Part shown: in pieces, positions 10,775 through 22,565 of the stretch | Numbering within the stretch: position 1 is the first letter of the stretch | How the letters are laid out: each line of letters opens with the position of its first letter | NCBI RefSeq assembly: GCF_021869535.1 | Contig: NW_026262712.1 | Coordinates: 112,775,640 to 112,839,639, forward strand | Direction: 5' to 3' | Length of the DNA: 64,000 nucleotides | Source of the DNA: Mytilus californianus | Taxonomy: Eukaryota; Mollusca; Bivalvia; Mytilida; Mytilidae | Translations under genes and position numbers: made by a program | The notes under the pieces: generated by a model | Told to the model about the DNA's origin: nothing | Databases searched by the model: none | Seen by the model: the letters and a program-made list of their open reading frames with translations, nothing else

Positions 10775-12843
10775 ATGAAGTCTTCAGTCACTATAGTTTT
10801 TATGATAGGAGTCATACAAATTGGACAAACAGTTGCGGCTTGTAAGAAAGGTAAAAAAAAACGTAATAAATACTTGTTTTGTAATTCAGTAGATAGTGAA
10901 TGCTTATAACTATTGAAAGCTATGTGCTCTGTAATGGTTCTATTGCTTATTTATTATGAAAAACAATTCATATGTTTACTTTGATTGCAGGAACGTGTCA
11001 CAAATCTGACAAAGTGGAATTACATGAGTGTTTGTACTCCCTGACGTCGTCTTTGTCAACCACTTCAAAGATATGATCAGATAATCCTTTTATTTGGACC
11101 TTCATTTTATATCCATCAAGTCTGATTACTAGTATTGTTTTGTATTCTTATGTTCATCGAAAAAATCTTTCTTTCAGCTTACATGTCTACATCTAATAAT
11201 TTATTTTCAAATTAAACAACAGGTTTAACCAACTATTTTAACTGTAAATGCCTGTACCAAGTCAGGAATATGAAAGCTGATTTCCATTCGTTCCGTTACT
11301 TTTTATTTTGCCAGGTTTTATAGACTTAAAATCGAGAATGGAAATGGGGAATGTATCTTGTTCGGTATTTTTGTCAATATTCTTTTTTTCATTTTGTTAC
11401 AATACTGCGAAATATTTGTTAAATTTTATGATCATTATTTTTGTGTAACTCATGTTGCAGATTTATCTGAAGACCTGCTGGACCTGTTAATCAAATGTCG
11501 AAACCAAAAGACTGAAATTGACGGTACGGATAATTTTTTTAGATTTTTATAGGTTAATGAAACTGTTCTGTAGTTTTAAGAAATCTTTTGCTTAAGATAT
11601 TTTATTCATACCATTTTTTACATTTTATTGCACCGATTCAGAAGCTATTGAAAGTACCTTTTTCTAGAAATGCTTCTTACTGTATTTGTAGATAGTTATG
11701 TCACCCTGACGGAGGTCGGGTGACATATTGTTATTGTTCGATTCTTTTTTTTTATTCCTATTATTATTATCATTCCACACATTTTTGTCCAGACTATTTC
11801 TCGGAATTAGATGGACCAATTATATTGGAACTATGCAATAATGTCAACCACCATGTGCAGAGGTGCATTCGGGGGTTGGTATTTCCAAGATGGCTGCCGT
11901 TGTCATTTAAACTGAAAGAATGTGAAAAATCGGAAAGTTTTCCAAATTTAAAGAAACTTTGTGGAAATGTTACTTGGCATGTTAAGATAGGAAATCCATC
12001 TTTGGAATTTTCAAAATGGCCGCCGTTGCCATAGAAACAGTACAAATGAGAAAATATTAAAAATACTTTTAACTTTCTGAAAATTTGAAAAACAATAGAA
12101 TAATGTATTGTGATGCATAAATGTGCATTCAATGTTGACGAATTTGATAATGGCTGCCGTTTAGTAGCAATTGGCGGACCAGGGTGACATCCGCTATTGC
12201 TCGCAATGGCAATTCTAGTTATGTTTTTTTTTCTTCTCTGCTTTATTATGTTAAATATTCAATTATAAAAATCACTTTTCTAGTTTATTTATAAATCTGT
12301 TAATTAAGTTATATATGATTGTACTGCTCTATTTAGGGCACCATGCCGGATTGGAAATAATAAAATATTTCTACTATGTCTATGTCTATTTCTTACTAGG
12401 GTTGATTTCTTATTCATTGAAATCTAGTATTTTTTTTATTTTTAATAGGGCTAACAAGGAAAACCCGCCCTGCATTTACTGCATCACTGACTGCTAAAAA
12501 AGCTCTTGCAGCAAATCAAGTTATGATATTTGACAAAGTCTGGCTGAACACTGGAGATATTTATAATCCTTCAACAGGCGTTTTCACTGTACCAATGAAT
12601 GGTTTATATTTGGTGTCAAGTTCTATGATGTCTGACAAAAGAACACATCTACACTGTCACTTGTGGAGGAATGCTCAGCCAAATGTTGGAGTGTTTGGTA
12701 CAGGATATTCGCAAGGTACTTTGAATGCTGTAATGGACTTGAAGAAAGGAGAACACCTGACAATACGCCATCACAATGGAGGTGTTGAGAATGCATATGG
12801 TTACCACTGGTCAATGTTCTCAGCTTACCTTATATCTGAATGA
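10775..12843 (+). CDS. C1q domain-containing protein, copy 1 (3 exons)
   Basis: Predicted secreted globular-head C1q protein of 177 residues. Exons are 10775-10850, 11461-11523 and 12449-12843; both introns are GT-AG and phase 1. Residues 1-22 form a signal peptide (MKSS.., hydrophobic core, likely cleavage before Cys23). Residues 26-46 are a short amphipathic stalk (LLDLLIKCRNQ) with one Cys. The C1q domain spans about 54-177 and follows the family spacing from F74 (..VWLNTGDIYNPSTGVF..GLYLV), although the signature's last two aromatics are V and S. There is no collagen region. Such proteins act as pattern-recognition molecules in bivalve haemolymph; that role is family knowledge. The start is the first ATG after a TATA-like box and is shared by all three copies. 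AATAAA follows the stop directly (12844), and ATTAAA signals lie at 12952 and about 12990. The gene belongs to a three-copy cluster. Confidence 0.93.
11220..11335 (+). repeat. Dispersed repeat fragment in intron 1 of C1q copy 1
   Basis: Contains 'AATGCCTGTACCAAGTCAGG' then AATATGA and CCATTCGTT. Close relatives are at 60040-60225 and, for the later part, 53430-53510. It is likely the tail of another mussel retroelement. Confidence 0.6.
11701..12215. mobile_element. Insertion in intron 2 of C1q copy 1, 8-bp target duplication
   Basis: TAGTTATG occurs on both sides (11693-11700 and 12216-12223). The left end starts with a hairpin (TGTCACCC..GGGTGACA, 11699-11725). CAGGGTGACA recurs inverted near the right end (about 12180-12189), followed by a small ATTGC-TC-GCAAT hairpin. 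The interior carries GATGGCTGCCGTTG-type words repeated three times. Copy 3 has an uninterrupted GACTATGTTAAA at the matching intron position, which supports a true insertion. An 8-bp duplication is typical of hAT elements, but no transposase is present. Confidence 0.75.
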
Positions 12844-13272
12844 AATAAATAATTTATACCTTACTATACATCGTAGTTCAACTTTGTCATTGTTTATTTT
12901 GTCCTATATATTGTCTTGTTTTATAATATTTGTCATAAAGGCATACACCCATTAAAATTTGAGTGTGTGTGAGAAGAATACTGATTGTCATTAAAACTTT
13001 TCAATACATACCATATCTGGAATATTCAACATATCGGTTTAATTTATACCTTACTAACATACTTCTTTTGCTTTAAATTATTTGTTCTTTTATTTTTGTA
13101 CAGTTTCTTCATACGTTTTCTTGAAAGATGTTTATATTTAATGTGCCGATCTATATATATGTGGTTCGATGGAGTTTTAGTCATCTAATAAAATACGTGG
13201 AAAAAAGTCGAAAATGACTGATTATAAAACAGAAAAAAAACACTTTACCCTAGATTAATATGTATATATATG
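12844..13272 (+). other. 3' flank of C1q copy 1, conserved with copy 2
   Basis: Likely 3' UTR and downstream DNA. It aligns by eye with 38669-39070 after copy 2 over about 400 bp, including 'GGCATACACCCATTA', a GAGTGTGTGTGAGAAG block, 'CATTAAAACTTTT' and 'TTTACCCT'. Conservation with copy 2 ends where the satellite begins. ATTAAA at about 12990 is the probable poly(A) signal common to both copies. Confidence 0.6.
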
Positions 13273-16200
13273 TCAGTCAGCAGGGTTTGAGAACAAAGGC
13301 AAATATAATACAAGCCCAAACGAAAAAATATAAACAAGTCTAAATTGAAAACAACGTTCAAACCTATGATTGCGTTGGATAAAAACCGCAATTTTTATAC
13401 GTGTGCATGCAAAACAAATTTCTAGTTAGAGGGGTCTAAATACAGCACAAATAACATTTTCAAAAAGACCAAAAAAAGTGAAAAAGTATATTTTAACAAA
13501 ACGCATTTGACTAACAGGTCGAACAACAAATGTTCTTAAACCCTGCTGACTGCCATTGGCGATTGCCAAATAAACGGATCACCGATGTAATAAATGGATC
13601 TTAATTATAAATTTAATACTAAACAGAAAACAATAAACTTGCGGAAAAGATGATATACCGCAAACAAAAGGTGCAAAGGTGTTTGTACACCATATCCAGA
13701 TTTCGACAATTAATGTCTCTTCAGTGATGTTAGGAATCGAAACGGTATTTGGAAAGCCATACAGTTTACCTCAATTTAGGATAGACTCTTGAATTTTGAT
13801 GAGTCAAAATAGGATGAACGGATCATATAAACCCGAAGGCAAATATAATACGAACCCAAACGAAAAAATATAAACAAGTCTAAATTGAAAACAACGTTCA
13901 AACCTCTGATTGCGTTGGATAAAAACCGCAATTTTTATACGTGTGCATGCAAAACAAATTTCTTGTTAGAGGGGTCTAAATACAGCACAAACAACATTTT
14001 CAGAAGACCAAAAAAAGTGAAAAAGTATATTTTAACAAAACGCATTTGACTAACAGGTCGAACAACAAATGTTCTTAAACCCTGCTGACTGCCATTGGCG
14101 ATTGCCAAATAAACGGATCTCCGATGTAAAAAATGGATCTTAATTATAAATTAAATACTAAACAGAAAACAATAAACTTGCGGAAAAGATGATATACCGC
14201 AAACAAAAGGTGCAAAGGTTTTTGTACACCATATCCGGATTTCGACAATTAATGTCTCTTCAGTGATGTTAGGAATCGAAACGGTATTTGGAAAGCCATA
14301 CAATTTACCTCAATTTAGGATAGACTCTTGAATTTTTGAGGAGTCAAAATAGGATGAACGGATCATATAAACCCGAAGGCAAATATAATACCAGCCCAAA
14401 CGAAAAAAATATAGACAAGTCTAAATTGAAAACAACGTCTAAACCTATGATTGCGTTGGATAAAAACCGCAATTTTTATACGTGTGCATGCAAAACAAAT
14501 TTCTTGTTAGGGGGTCTAAAAACAGCACAAACAACATTTTCCAAAAACCAAAAAAAGTGAAAATTAAAGTATATTTTAACAAAACGCATTTGACTAACAG
14601 GTCGAACAACAAATGTTCTTAAACCCTGCTGACTGCCATTGGCGATTGCCAAATAAACGGATCACCGATGTAATAAATGGATCTTAATTATAAATTTAAT
14701 ACTAAACAGAAAACAATAAACTTGCGGAAAAGATGATATACCGCAAACAAAAGGCAAAGGTTTTTGTACACCATATCCGGATTTCGACAATTAATGTCTC
14801 TTCAGTGATGTTAGGAATCGAAACGGTATTTGGAAAGCCATACAATTTACCTCAATTTAGGATAGACTCTTGAATTTTGAGGAGTCAAAATAGGATGAAC
14901 GGATCATATAATCCCAAAAGGCAAATATAATACAAGCCCAAACGACAAAATATAAACAAGTCTAAATTGAAAACAACGTTCAAACCTACAATGTATGATT
15001 GCGTTGGATAAAACCCGCAATTTTTATACATGTGCATGCAAAACAAGTTTCTTGTTAGAGGGGTCTAAATACAGCACAAACAACATTTTCCAAAAGACCA
15101 AAAAAAAAGTGAAAAAGTATATTTTAACAAAACGCATTTGACTAACAGGTCCAACAACAAATGTTCTTAAACCCTGCTGACTGCCATTGGCGATTGCCAA
15201 ATAAATGGATCACTGATGTAATAAATGGATCTTAATTATAAATTTAATACTAAACAGAAAACAATAAACTTGCGGAAAAGATGAAATACCGCAAACAAAA
15301 GGTGCAAAGGTTTTTGTACACCATATCCGGATTTCGACAATTAATGTCTCTTCAGTGATGTTAGGAATCGAAACGGTATTTGGAAAGCCATACAATTTAC
15401 CTCAATTAAGGATAGACTCTTGAATTTTGAGGAGTCAAAATAGGATGAACGGATCATATAAACCCGAAGGCAAATATAATACAAGCATAAACGAAAAAAC
15501 AAGTCTAAATTGAAAACAGCGTTCAAACCTTTGATTGCGTTGGATAAAACCCGCAATTTTTATACGTGCGCATGCAAAACAAATTTCTTGTTAGAGAGGT
15601 CTAAATACATCAGAAATAACATTTTCCAAAAGACCAAAAAAAGTGAAAACATATATTTTAACAAAACGCATTTGACTAACAGTTCGAACAACAAATGTTC
15701 TTAAACCCTGCTGAATGCCATTGGCGATTGCCAAATAAACGGATCACCGATGTAATAAATGGATCTTAATTATAAATTTAATACTAAACAGAAAACAATA
15801 AACTTGCGGAAAAGATGATATACCGCAAACAAAAGGTGCAATTTGAAAGGTTTTTGTATACCATATCCGGATTTCGACAATTAATGTCTCTTCAGTGATG
15901 TTAGGAATCGAAACGGTATTTGGAAAGCCATACAATTTACCTCAATTTAGGATAGACTCTTGAATTTTGAGGAGTCAAAATAGGATGAACGGATCATATA
16001 AACCTGAAGGCAAATATAATACAAGCCCAAACGCAAAAATATAAACAAGTCTAAATTGAAAACAACGTTCAAACCTATGATTGCGTTGGATAAAAACCGC
16101 AATTTTTATACGTGTGCATGCAAAACAAATTTCTTGTTAGAGGGGTCTAAATACAGCACAAACAACATTTTCAGAAGACCAAAAAAAGTGAAAAAGTATA

Positions 16201-18668
16201 TTTTAACAAAACGCATTTGACTAACAGGTCGAACAACAAATGTTTTTAAACCCTGCTGACTGCCATTGGCGATTACCAAATAAACGGATCACCGATGTAA
16301 TAATGGATCTTAATTATAAATTTAATACTAAACAGAAAACAATAAACTTGCGGAAAAGATGATATACCGCAAACAAAAGGTGCAAAGGTGTTTGTACACC
16401 ATATTCAGATTTCGACAATTAATGTCTCTTCAGTGATGTTAGGAATCGAAACGGTATTTGGAAAGCCATACAGTTTACCTCAATTTAGGATAGACTCTTG
16501 AATTTTGAGGAGTCAAAATAGGATGAACGGATCATATAAACCCGGAGGCAAATATAATACCAACCCAAACGAAAAAATATAAACAGGTCTAAATTGAAAA
16601 CAACGTTCAAACCTCTGATTGCGTTGGATAAAAACCGCAATTTTTATACGTGTGCATGCAAAACAAATTTCTTGTTAGAGGGGTCTAAATACAGCACAAA
16701 CAACATTTTCAGAAGACCAAAAAAAGTGAAAAAGTATATTTTAACAAAACGCATTTGACTAACAGGTCGAACAACAAATGTTCTTAAACCCTGCTGACTG
16801 CCATTGGCGATTGCCAAATAAACGGATCTCCGATGTAAAAAATGGATCTTAATTATAAATTAAATACTAAACAGAAAACAATAAACTTGCGGAAAAGATG
16901 ATATACCGCAAACAAAAGGTGCAAAGGTTTTTGTACACAATATCCGGATTTCGACAATTAATGTCTCTTCAGTGATGTTAGGAATCGAAACGGTATTTGG
17001 AAAGCCATACAATTTACCTCAATTTAGGATAGACTCTTGAATTTTTGAGGAATCAAAATAGGATGAACGGATCATATAAACCCGAAGGCAAATATAATAC
17101 CAGCCCAAACGAAAAAAATATAGACAAATCTAAATTGAAAACAACGTCTAAACCTATGATTGCGTTGGATAAAAACCGCAATTTTTATACGTGTGCATGC
17201 AAAACAAATTTCTTGTTAGGGGGTCTAAAAACAGCACAAACAACATTTTCCAAAAACCAATCATATAATCCCAAAAGGCAAATATAATACAAGCCCAAAC
17301 GACAAAATATAAACAAGTCTAAATTGAAAACAACGTTCAAACCTACAATGTATGATTGCGTTGGATAAAACCCGCAATTTTTATACATGTGCATGCAAAA
17401 CAAATTTCTTGTTAGAGGGGTCTAAATACAGCACAAACAACATTTTCCAAAAGACCAAAAAAAAAGTGAAAAAGTATATTTTAACAAAACGCATTTGACT
17501 AACAGGTCCAACAACAAATGTTCTTAAACCCTGCTGACTGCCATTGGCGATTGCCAAATAAATGGATCACTGATGTAATAAATGGATCTTAATTATAAAT
17601 TTAATACTAAACAGAAAACAATAAACTTGCGGAAAAGATGAAATACCGCAAACAAAAGGTGCAAAGGTTTTTGTACACCATATCCGGATTTCGACAATTA
17701 ATGTCTCTTCAGTGATGTTAGGAATCGAAACGGTATTTGGAAAGCCATACAATTTACCTCAATTAAGGATAGACTCTTGAATTTTGAGGAGTCAAAATAG
17801 GATGAACGCATCATATAAACCCGAAGGCAAATATAATACAAGCATAAACGAAAAAACAAGTCTAAATTGAAAACAGCGTTCAAACCTTTGATTGCGTTGG
17901 ATAAAACCCGCAATTTTTATACGTGCGCATGCAAAACAAATTTCTTGTTAGAGAGGTCTAAATACATCAGAAATAACATTTTCCAAAAGACCAAAAAAAG
18001 TGAAATAATATATTTTAACAAAACGCATTTGACTAACAGTTCGAACAACAAATGTTCTTAAACCCTGCTGAATGCCATTGGCGATTGCCAAATAAACGGA
18101 TCACCGATGTAATAAATGGATCTTAATTATAAATTTAATACTAAACAGAAAACAATAAACTTGCGGAAAAGATGATACACCGCAAACAAAAGGTGCAATT
18201 TGAAAGGTTTTTGTATACCATATCCGGATTTCGACAATTAATGTCTCTTCAGTGATGTTAGGAATCGAAACGGTATTTGGAAAGCCATACAATTTACCTC
18301 AATTTAGGATAGACTCTTGAATTTTGAGGTGTCAAAATAGGATGAACGGATCATATAAACCCAAAAGGCAAATATAATACAAGCCCAAACGACAAAATAT
18401 AAACAAGTCTAAATTGAAAACAACGTTCAAACCTACAATGTATGATTGCGTTGAATAAAACCCGCAATTTTTATACGTGTGCATGCAAAACAAATTTCTT
18501 GTTAGAGGGGTATAAATACAGCGAAAGCCATACAATTTACCTCAATTTATGATAGACTCTTGAATTTTGAGGAGTCAAAATAGGATGAACGGATCATATA
18601 AACGCGAAGGCGAATATAATACAATCCCAAACGAAAAAATATAAACAAGTCTAAATTGAAAACAACGT
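13273..18668. repeat. 540-bp satellite array in five-monomer higher-order blocks
   Basis: Monomer starts (the GGC of GGCAAATATAATAC) fall near 13300, 13840, 14380, 14922, 15471, 16011, 16549, 17089, 17279, 17828 and 18369, giving periods of mostly 538-549 bp. Monomers 1-5 (13300-16010) and 6-10 (16011-18368) match pairwise by their private variants; monomer 8 is cut to 190 bp by an internal deletion. The last pieces (from 18369 and 18611) are truncated. The left edge (13273-13297) is an inverted scrap of the monomer. Each monomer carries a TTGGCGATTGCCAA hairpin. All open frames inside are translations of the repeat on either strand. Confidence 0.95.
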
Positions 18669-18689
18669 TATATATATCAGGGGATTTTG

Positions 18690-19120
18690 TGCTTCATGCC
18701 AATTTAAGAGGCAAGTCATTTCCAACTGATTTTTATAGTTTATTATTACGTTGTGCTGTTACACCACTGTCACAGGTTAGAAAAGAGTGCAACTTGAGCG
18801 CTCACAAACCTTTTAACCCCGCCAGATTATATATGTGCATGTCCAAAGTCGGAGCCTATTACACAGTGGTTGTCGTTGATTGTTGTCTGCCATCTTTTTT
18901 GTTTTGTTTATTGTTTTGTTATAATATATAAGGACTTTAATTTTAACGTTTGAATTCTTTGACATTTTGTCATGTCTGGTACTTTAATAGGTTACTTTGC
19001 GGTATGGTTATGTTGTTCACTGTCCAGTGACCTAAAGTTGCTTCAATCCACGTCATTTTGATTCTAGTGGATAATTGTATCATTGGAAATGACACCAAAT
19101 CTCCTTATTTTAAAACAATG
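18690..19120 (+). repeat. Tail-repeat family copy
   Basis: Matches 39165-39600 behind C1q copy 2: GCCAAT..GAGGCAAGTCATTTC..CTGATTTTTATAG, then 'CACCACTGTCACAGGTTAG', 'CATGTCCAAAGTCGGAGCC', and a final GTGGATAATTGTATCATTGG block. It is shared by segments 1 and 2, so the insertion predates their duplication. Confidence 0.7.
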
Positions 19121-20288
19121 TTGGCAATGATACATAGTAGCCAGCTAGGACTATGTTTTCCATGAATTAAAACAGGAGTATAGCACTTAAGATGTCTCAA
19201 AGGAATCAGTAGTTGCTTATCTTTCCTGAGCACTTCAGTTCTTCCACAGTGTTTGTTTGGGTTCCATTGGTTAATATTTTAAAGTTTTTTTTTGTTTTTA
19301 TGCTTAAGTATAAATATTATTTCATCTTACAGTTTGGTTGACCCCTTGGTGTCTATCTTTCCCAAATACAGCGGTAAAATAGCTATAAACCCTTAACATA
19401 GGTAATAAAACGTACGTTAATTTAGGCAACAGTAATTTACCGATGTTCAAGAGGTACGTAAATGAACGCCTCTATCGGAAAACGAGAAAATATGCGTTCG
19501 ATGATATGCGAGTTATCTCCCTTACACCAGAAAAATATTTTCAAGATGTCTGAAGATACTCCGCTTCGCCGGAAAAATGGTCAATCCGGTGGAAAAGTAT
19601 TGAATGCTTCTCATCAAAATATAACAAAAAGTGTAGTAATTGTAAATGAAATGTCTTGTCCGAGTGAAACATTGCTTCCCTCATAAGAAAATGAAAGTAA
19701 TTTGGCGTGGTGGTTGAAGAGTGGTGGAGTTGGGTATACTGGCTGACCAACTTAAAGCTTGCAAGAACTGCTATGCACCATTGTTTCTACACAACTGTTT
19801 AAAAGAACAAAGATACGATCTCGGAAGTAATTTGTATATATCTTGTGGTAGCTGTCCCTACACAAACTTAATAAACACTGGTAAACGGCACAGATCAGAG
19901 ACTTCAAAAAAGGGAATGTTGATATGGGACTTCAATACAAAATGTAGTTTGGGTAAAAATATTACAAACACTTGCATATACACACAATAACAAATTAAAG
20001 CTAACACTATAACGTTGACTTTTTTTACTTTCATTTTATTTATTGAAATTCCATAGCAAATAGCCTATAGTCGAAGACTTACACTTACAGTTGCATACAA
20101 AGAAATAAATTCGTTTCTCAAAACAACTGTCAACACTAAGAGATAATTAACTCTCGACTGAAAAGAGGAAATACACTTGTATATGCTTAATAATGATATG
20201 CTTGATTTGATATTCGTATTAGATAATCACTTTTTTTTACAGTGCTTTCTTTCACGTCCGCAATATGGTCTATAAATAGAAGTGGAAA

Positions 20289-20567
20289 GTGCTAGTACCG
20301 AGTGTGAAAAATAAAGGATTAAAGCAAATAATTTTAATAAAAATATTGAACAAGAGTTTTAAATTGCTGCGTGACATGAAATTTGAGGAATTACTTCAGA
20401 AGGGTAAGCTAGAGAAAAGGAAAAGAAAAATTGAATGTGAATCGAAATGGGGATGGGACCTTGTGCACGGACACACGGGAAGTAAAATGGTCTTTCAAAA
20501 TGAACGAAAAATTATTAAAAAAAAGTTTACACGTTGCTCTTTAGTCAATTTGAAAGGAACATTGTGA
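20289..20567 (+). other. Unidentified 92-codon open frame in the transposon
   Basis: Lys-rich open frame (KFEELLQKGKLEKRKRKIE..) within the first presumed intron of the transposase gene, preceded by TATAAATA (about 20272). I do not recognise it. It may be a further exon or chance; there is no clear splice context. Confidence 0.2.
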
Positions 20568-21129
20568 ATAATGAGTTTCAAGCATGAAAATACGCGAAGG
20601 AAAAATTACAAATCCGCTGCACGAAAGTTACCCTTTACCATCGCTTCAAAAATAAAATGATTAGCAAAGTTCATATAGTATACAGAAAATTCAGAAATTT
20701 GTGCGTGCATTAATCAATTTACTTTGAAATGGTCAAAATTGTGTCACTAGTTATTGCGATTTCAGTAAAAACTGTATACAAATGTTGCAATTAGAATTTA
20801 GAATTAGAGGTTTTATTTTTGCGATACGTATTTCTGAAGTTCGAACATTTTATTAAAATGTTTTTCCAATAAACTTTAATTTTATTACATAAATCGGATA
20901 TTTATGAAAAAAAAACTTTGTTAAGCCTATTTAGATGCAGGAATGGGTCCACACCAGACAGTCATTTTCCTTGCTGGCATTAACATCCCCCCAAAGGCAT
21001 TTAGAATTTAAAGATAAGAGAAAGAGAAATCGGCAAAACCATAGAAAAGTGTGCTGAAATGTCTTGTCAGAAAGCTCTACAAGTAGAAATAGATTTAAGC
21101 AGGTAAGTCAAAATTTTATATTTATAAAA

Positions 21130-21430
21130 AATAAGAAGATGTGGTATGATTGCCATGCAATGAGACAACTCTCCACAAGAGACATAATGACATAGAAATT
21201 AACAACTATTAGACCGTACGGCCTTCAATAATGAGCAAAACCTATATCGCATAGTCAGCTTTAAAAGGCCCCGAAATACTGTAAAACAAATCAAACGAGT
21301 AAAACTAACAGCCTGATTTATGTACAAAATAATAGACAAAAATCAAATATGATCATCAACAACAAACGACAACCACTGAATTACAGGCTCCTGTCTTGGG
21401 ACAAGCACATACAGAAGGTGACGCTAACCC
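21130..21430 (-). repeat. Tail-repeat family, reverse copy inside the transposon
   Basis: On + it reads GGTATGATTGCC..AATGAGACAACTCTCC, then CCGTACGGCCTTCAATAATG, GGCCCCGAAATAC and 'GGCTCCTGTCTTGGGACAAG'. These are complements of the motifs in + copies, in reversed order. It lies in the intron between transposase exons 2 and 3. Confidence 0.7.
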
Positions 21431-22160
21431 TACCCATAACTTGGAATAGTGATGAATCAAGTTAGTAATTAACCAATTTTTAGAATATGTCCTTCTGAAA
21501 AAATGAATCATTGCAAATGGTGCATCTCTTAAATTAAATCTTGTAGTGTCAATGGGTTCAGTATTATGACAAAATCAAACGAAATCCAGGCATCTCATAA
21601 CAGTCAATAATATATATAATGGATAATAATTTATAGATATATCGAAAACAAAATTAATCTGATTGCCAGCTTGTAAGATTAAATAGCCCTAGTGAGAGTT
21701 ATATAAACGACCCATTAACACGAAGCATATATTTTTAGAGATGAAGATGATCATTCAAATGGACCTTCAATAACAGTTTCTTTTGATGGAGCTTGGCAGA
21801 GAAGAGGAAGAAGCTACAGTAGCTTGACAGGTATACCTAATGCACTGGAAAACGATAAATAGCCGCGAAAGAATCTGATGAAATAAAAGATTTGTTTTAA
21901 TAAAGAAATACACATATATACACCAAAATTAAAATATAAAGAAACTAAAGGATATGTATAGTAGAGGTAAACAAGACTACAACCAATTACATGTAGGGGT
22001 CATCATGTGTGTTTATTTGAAAAAAACCTGCTCCATTCACTCCCACTGTATCAAGGTCCGGAGGTTTTCCAAAAAAATTGCCAAAAAATAAAGGTTGCTA
22101 AAACAGAGCCCACTCCTCACCCCGAAAAGAACGTTTCTTATTTGGGTAGTGATTTTTTAT

Positions 22161-22565
22161 GCCCAGCAGCTAGGCGAAGGGGGCATTAAGTGTTACCCTT
22201 GACCGTCCTTTCGTCCGTCCCATTTTTGTTTCCACAATCTTACTTAAATTTTTATCATCCAAATTTTATAAAAACCACAATTTGCAGACATGCAGGGTTC
22301 AAATTTGGGCAGTGAGTCGATTACCGTTCTAGAGTTATGCCCCCTTTTAACTTGGAAAATTGCAAATGTTTTCGTTTCCCCACTCTATCTAAAGTATGCC
22401 TCATGTAAATTTTATGAAACTCATCAACAATGCTAAGAACCACAACACGTAAACAGAGTTCGAATTTGGGTATTGAGTCATTTACCGTTCTAGAATTATG
22501 ATCTTTTTAACTGGGAAAATTGCAAAGCTTGGGCGGGGGCATTTGTGTCCTCAGACAAATTCTTC
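22161..22565. mobile_element. Short interspersed element in the transposase intron
   Basis: Begins GCCCAGCAGCTAGGCGAAGG and ends near GCGGGGGCATTTGTGTCCTC, with the GGGGGCATT word near both ends. The interior carries two similar halves: GGGTTCAAATTTGGGCAGTGAGTC and a diverged second copy, each followed by TTACCGTTCTAGA. It is a pattern familiar from mollusc sequence. It is non-coding and lies between transposase exons 3 and 4. Confidence 0.6.

Noticed and set aside
11701-12215. Helitron insertion (small hairpin followed by CTAG near the right end)
   Set aside because: The flanking 8-bp duplication TAGTTATG argues against a Helitron, which makes no duplication.
12623-12814. Open frame antisense to C1q exon 3 (also 57801-57992)
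   Set aside because: Shadow of the coding frame on the other strand; codon conservation follows the C1q frame.
13990-18535. Many 60-80 codon frames on both strands, some identical (for example 15210-15395 and 17567-17752)
   Set aside because: They recur because the 540-bp satellite recurs; identical 'proteins' are copies of the monomer.
20289-20567. Independent small gene with TATAAATA upstream
   Set aside because: It lies inside an intron of a dead transposon and has no recognisable domain; kept only as a low-confidence open frame.
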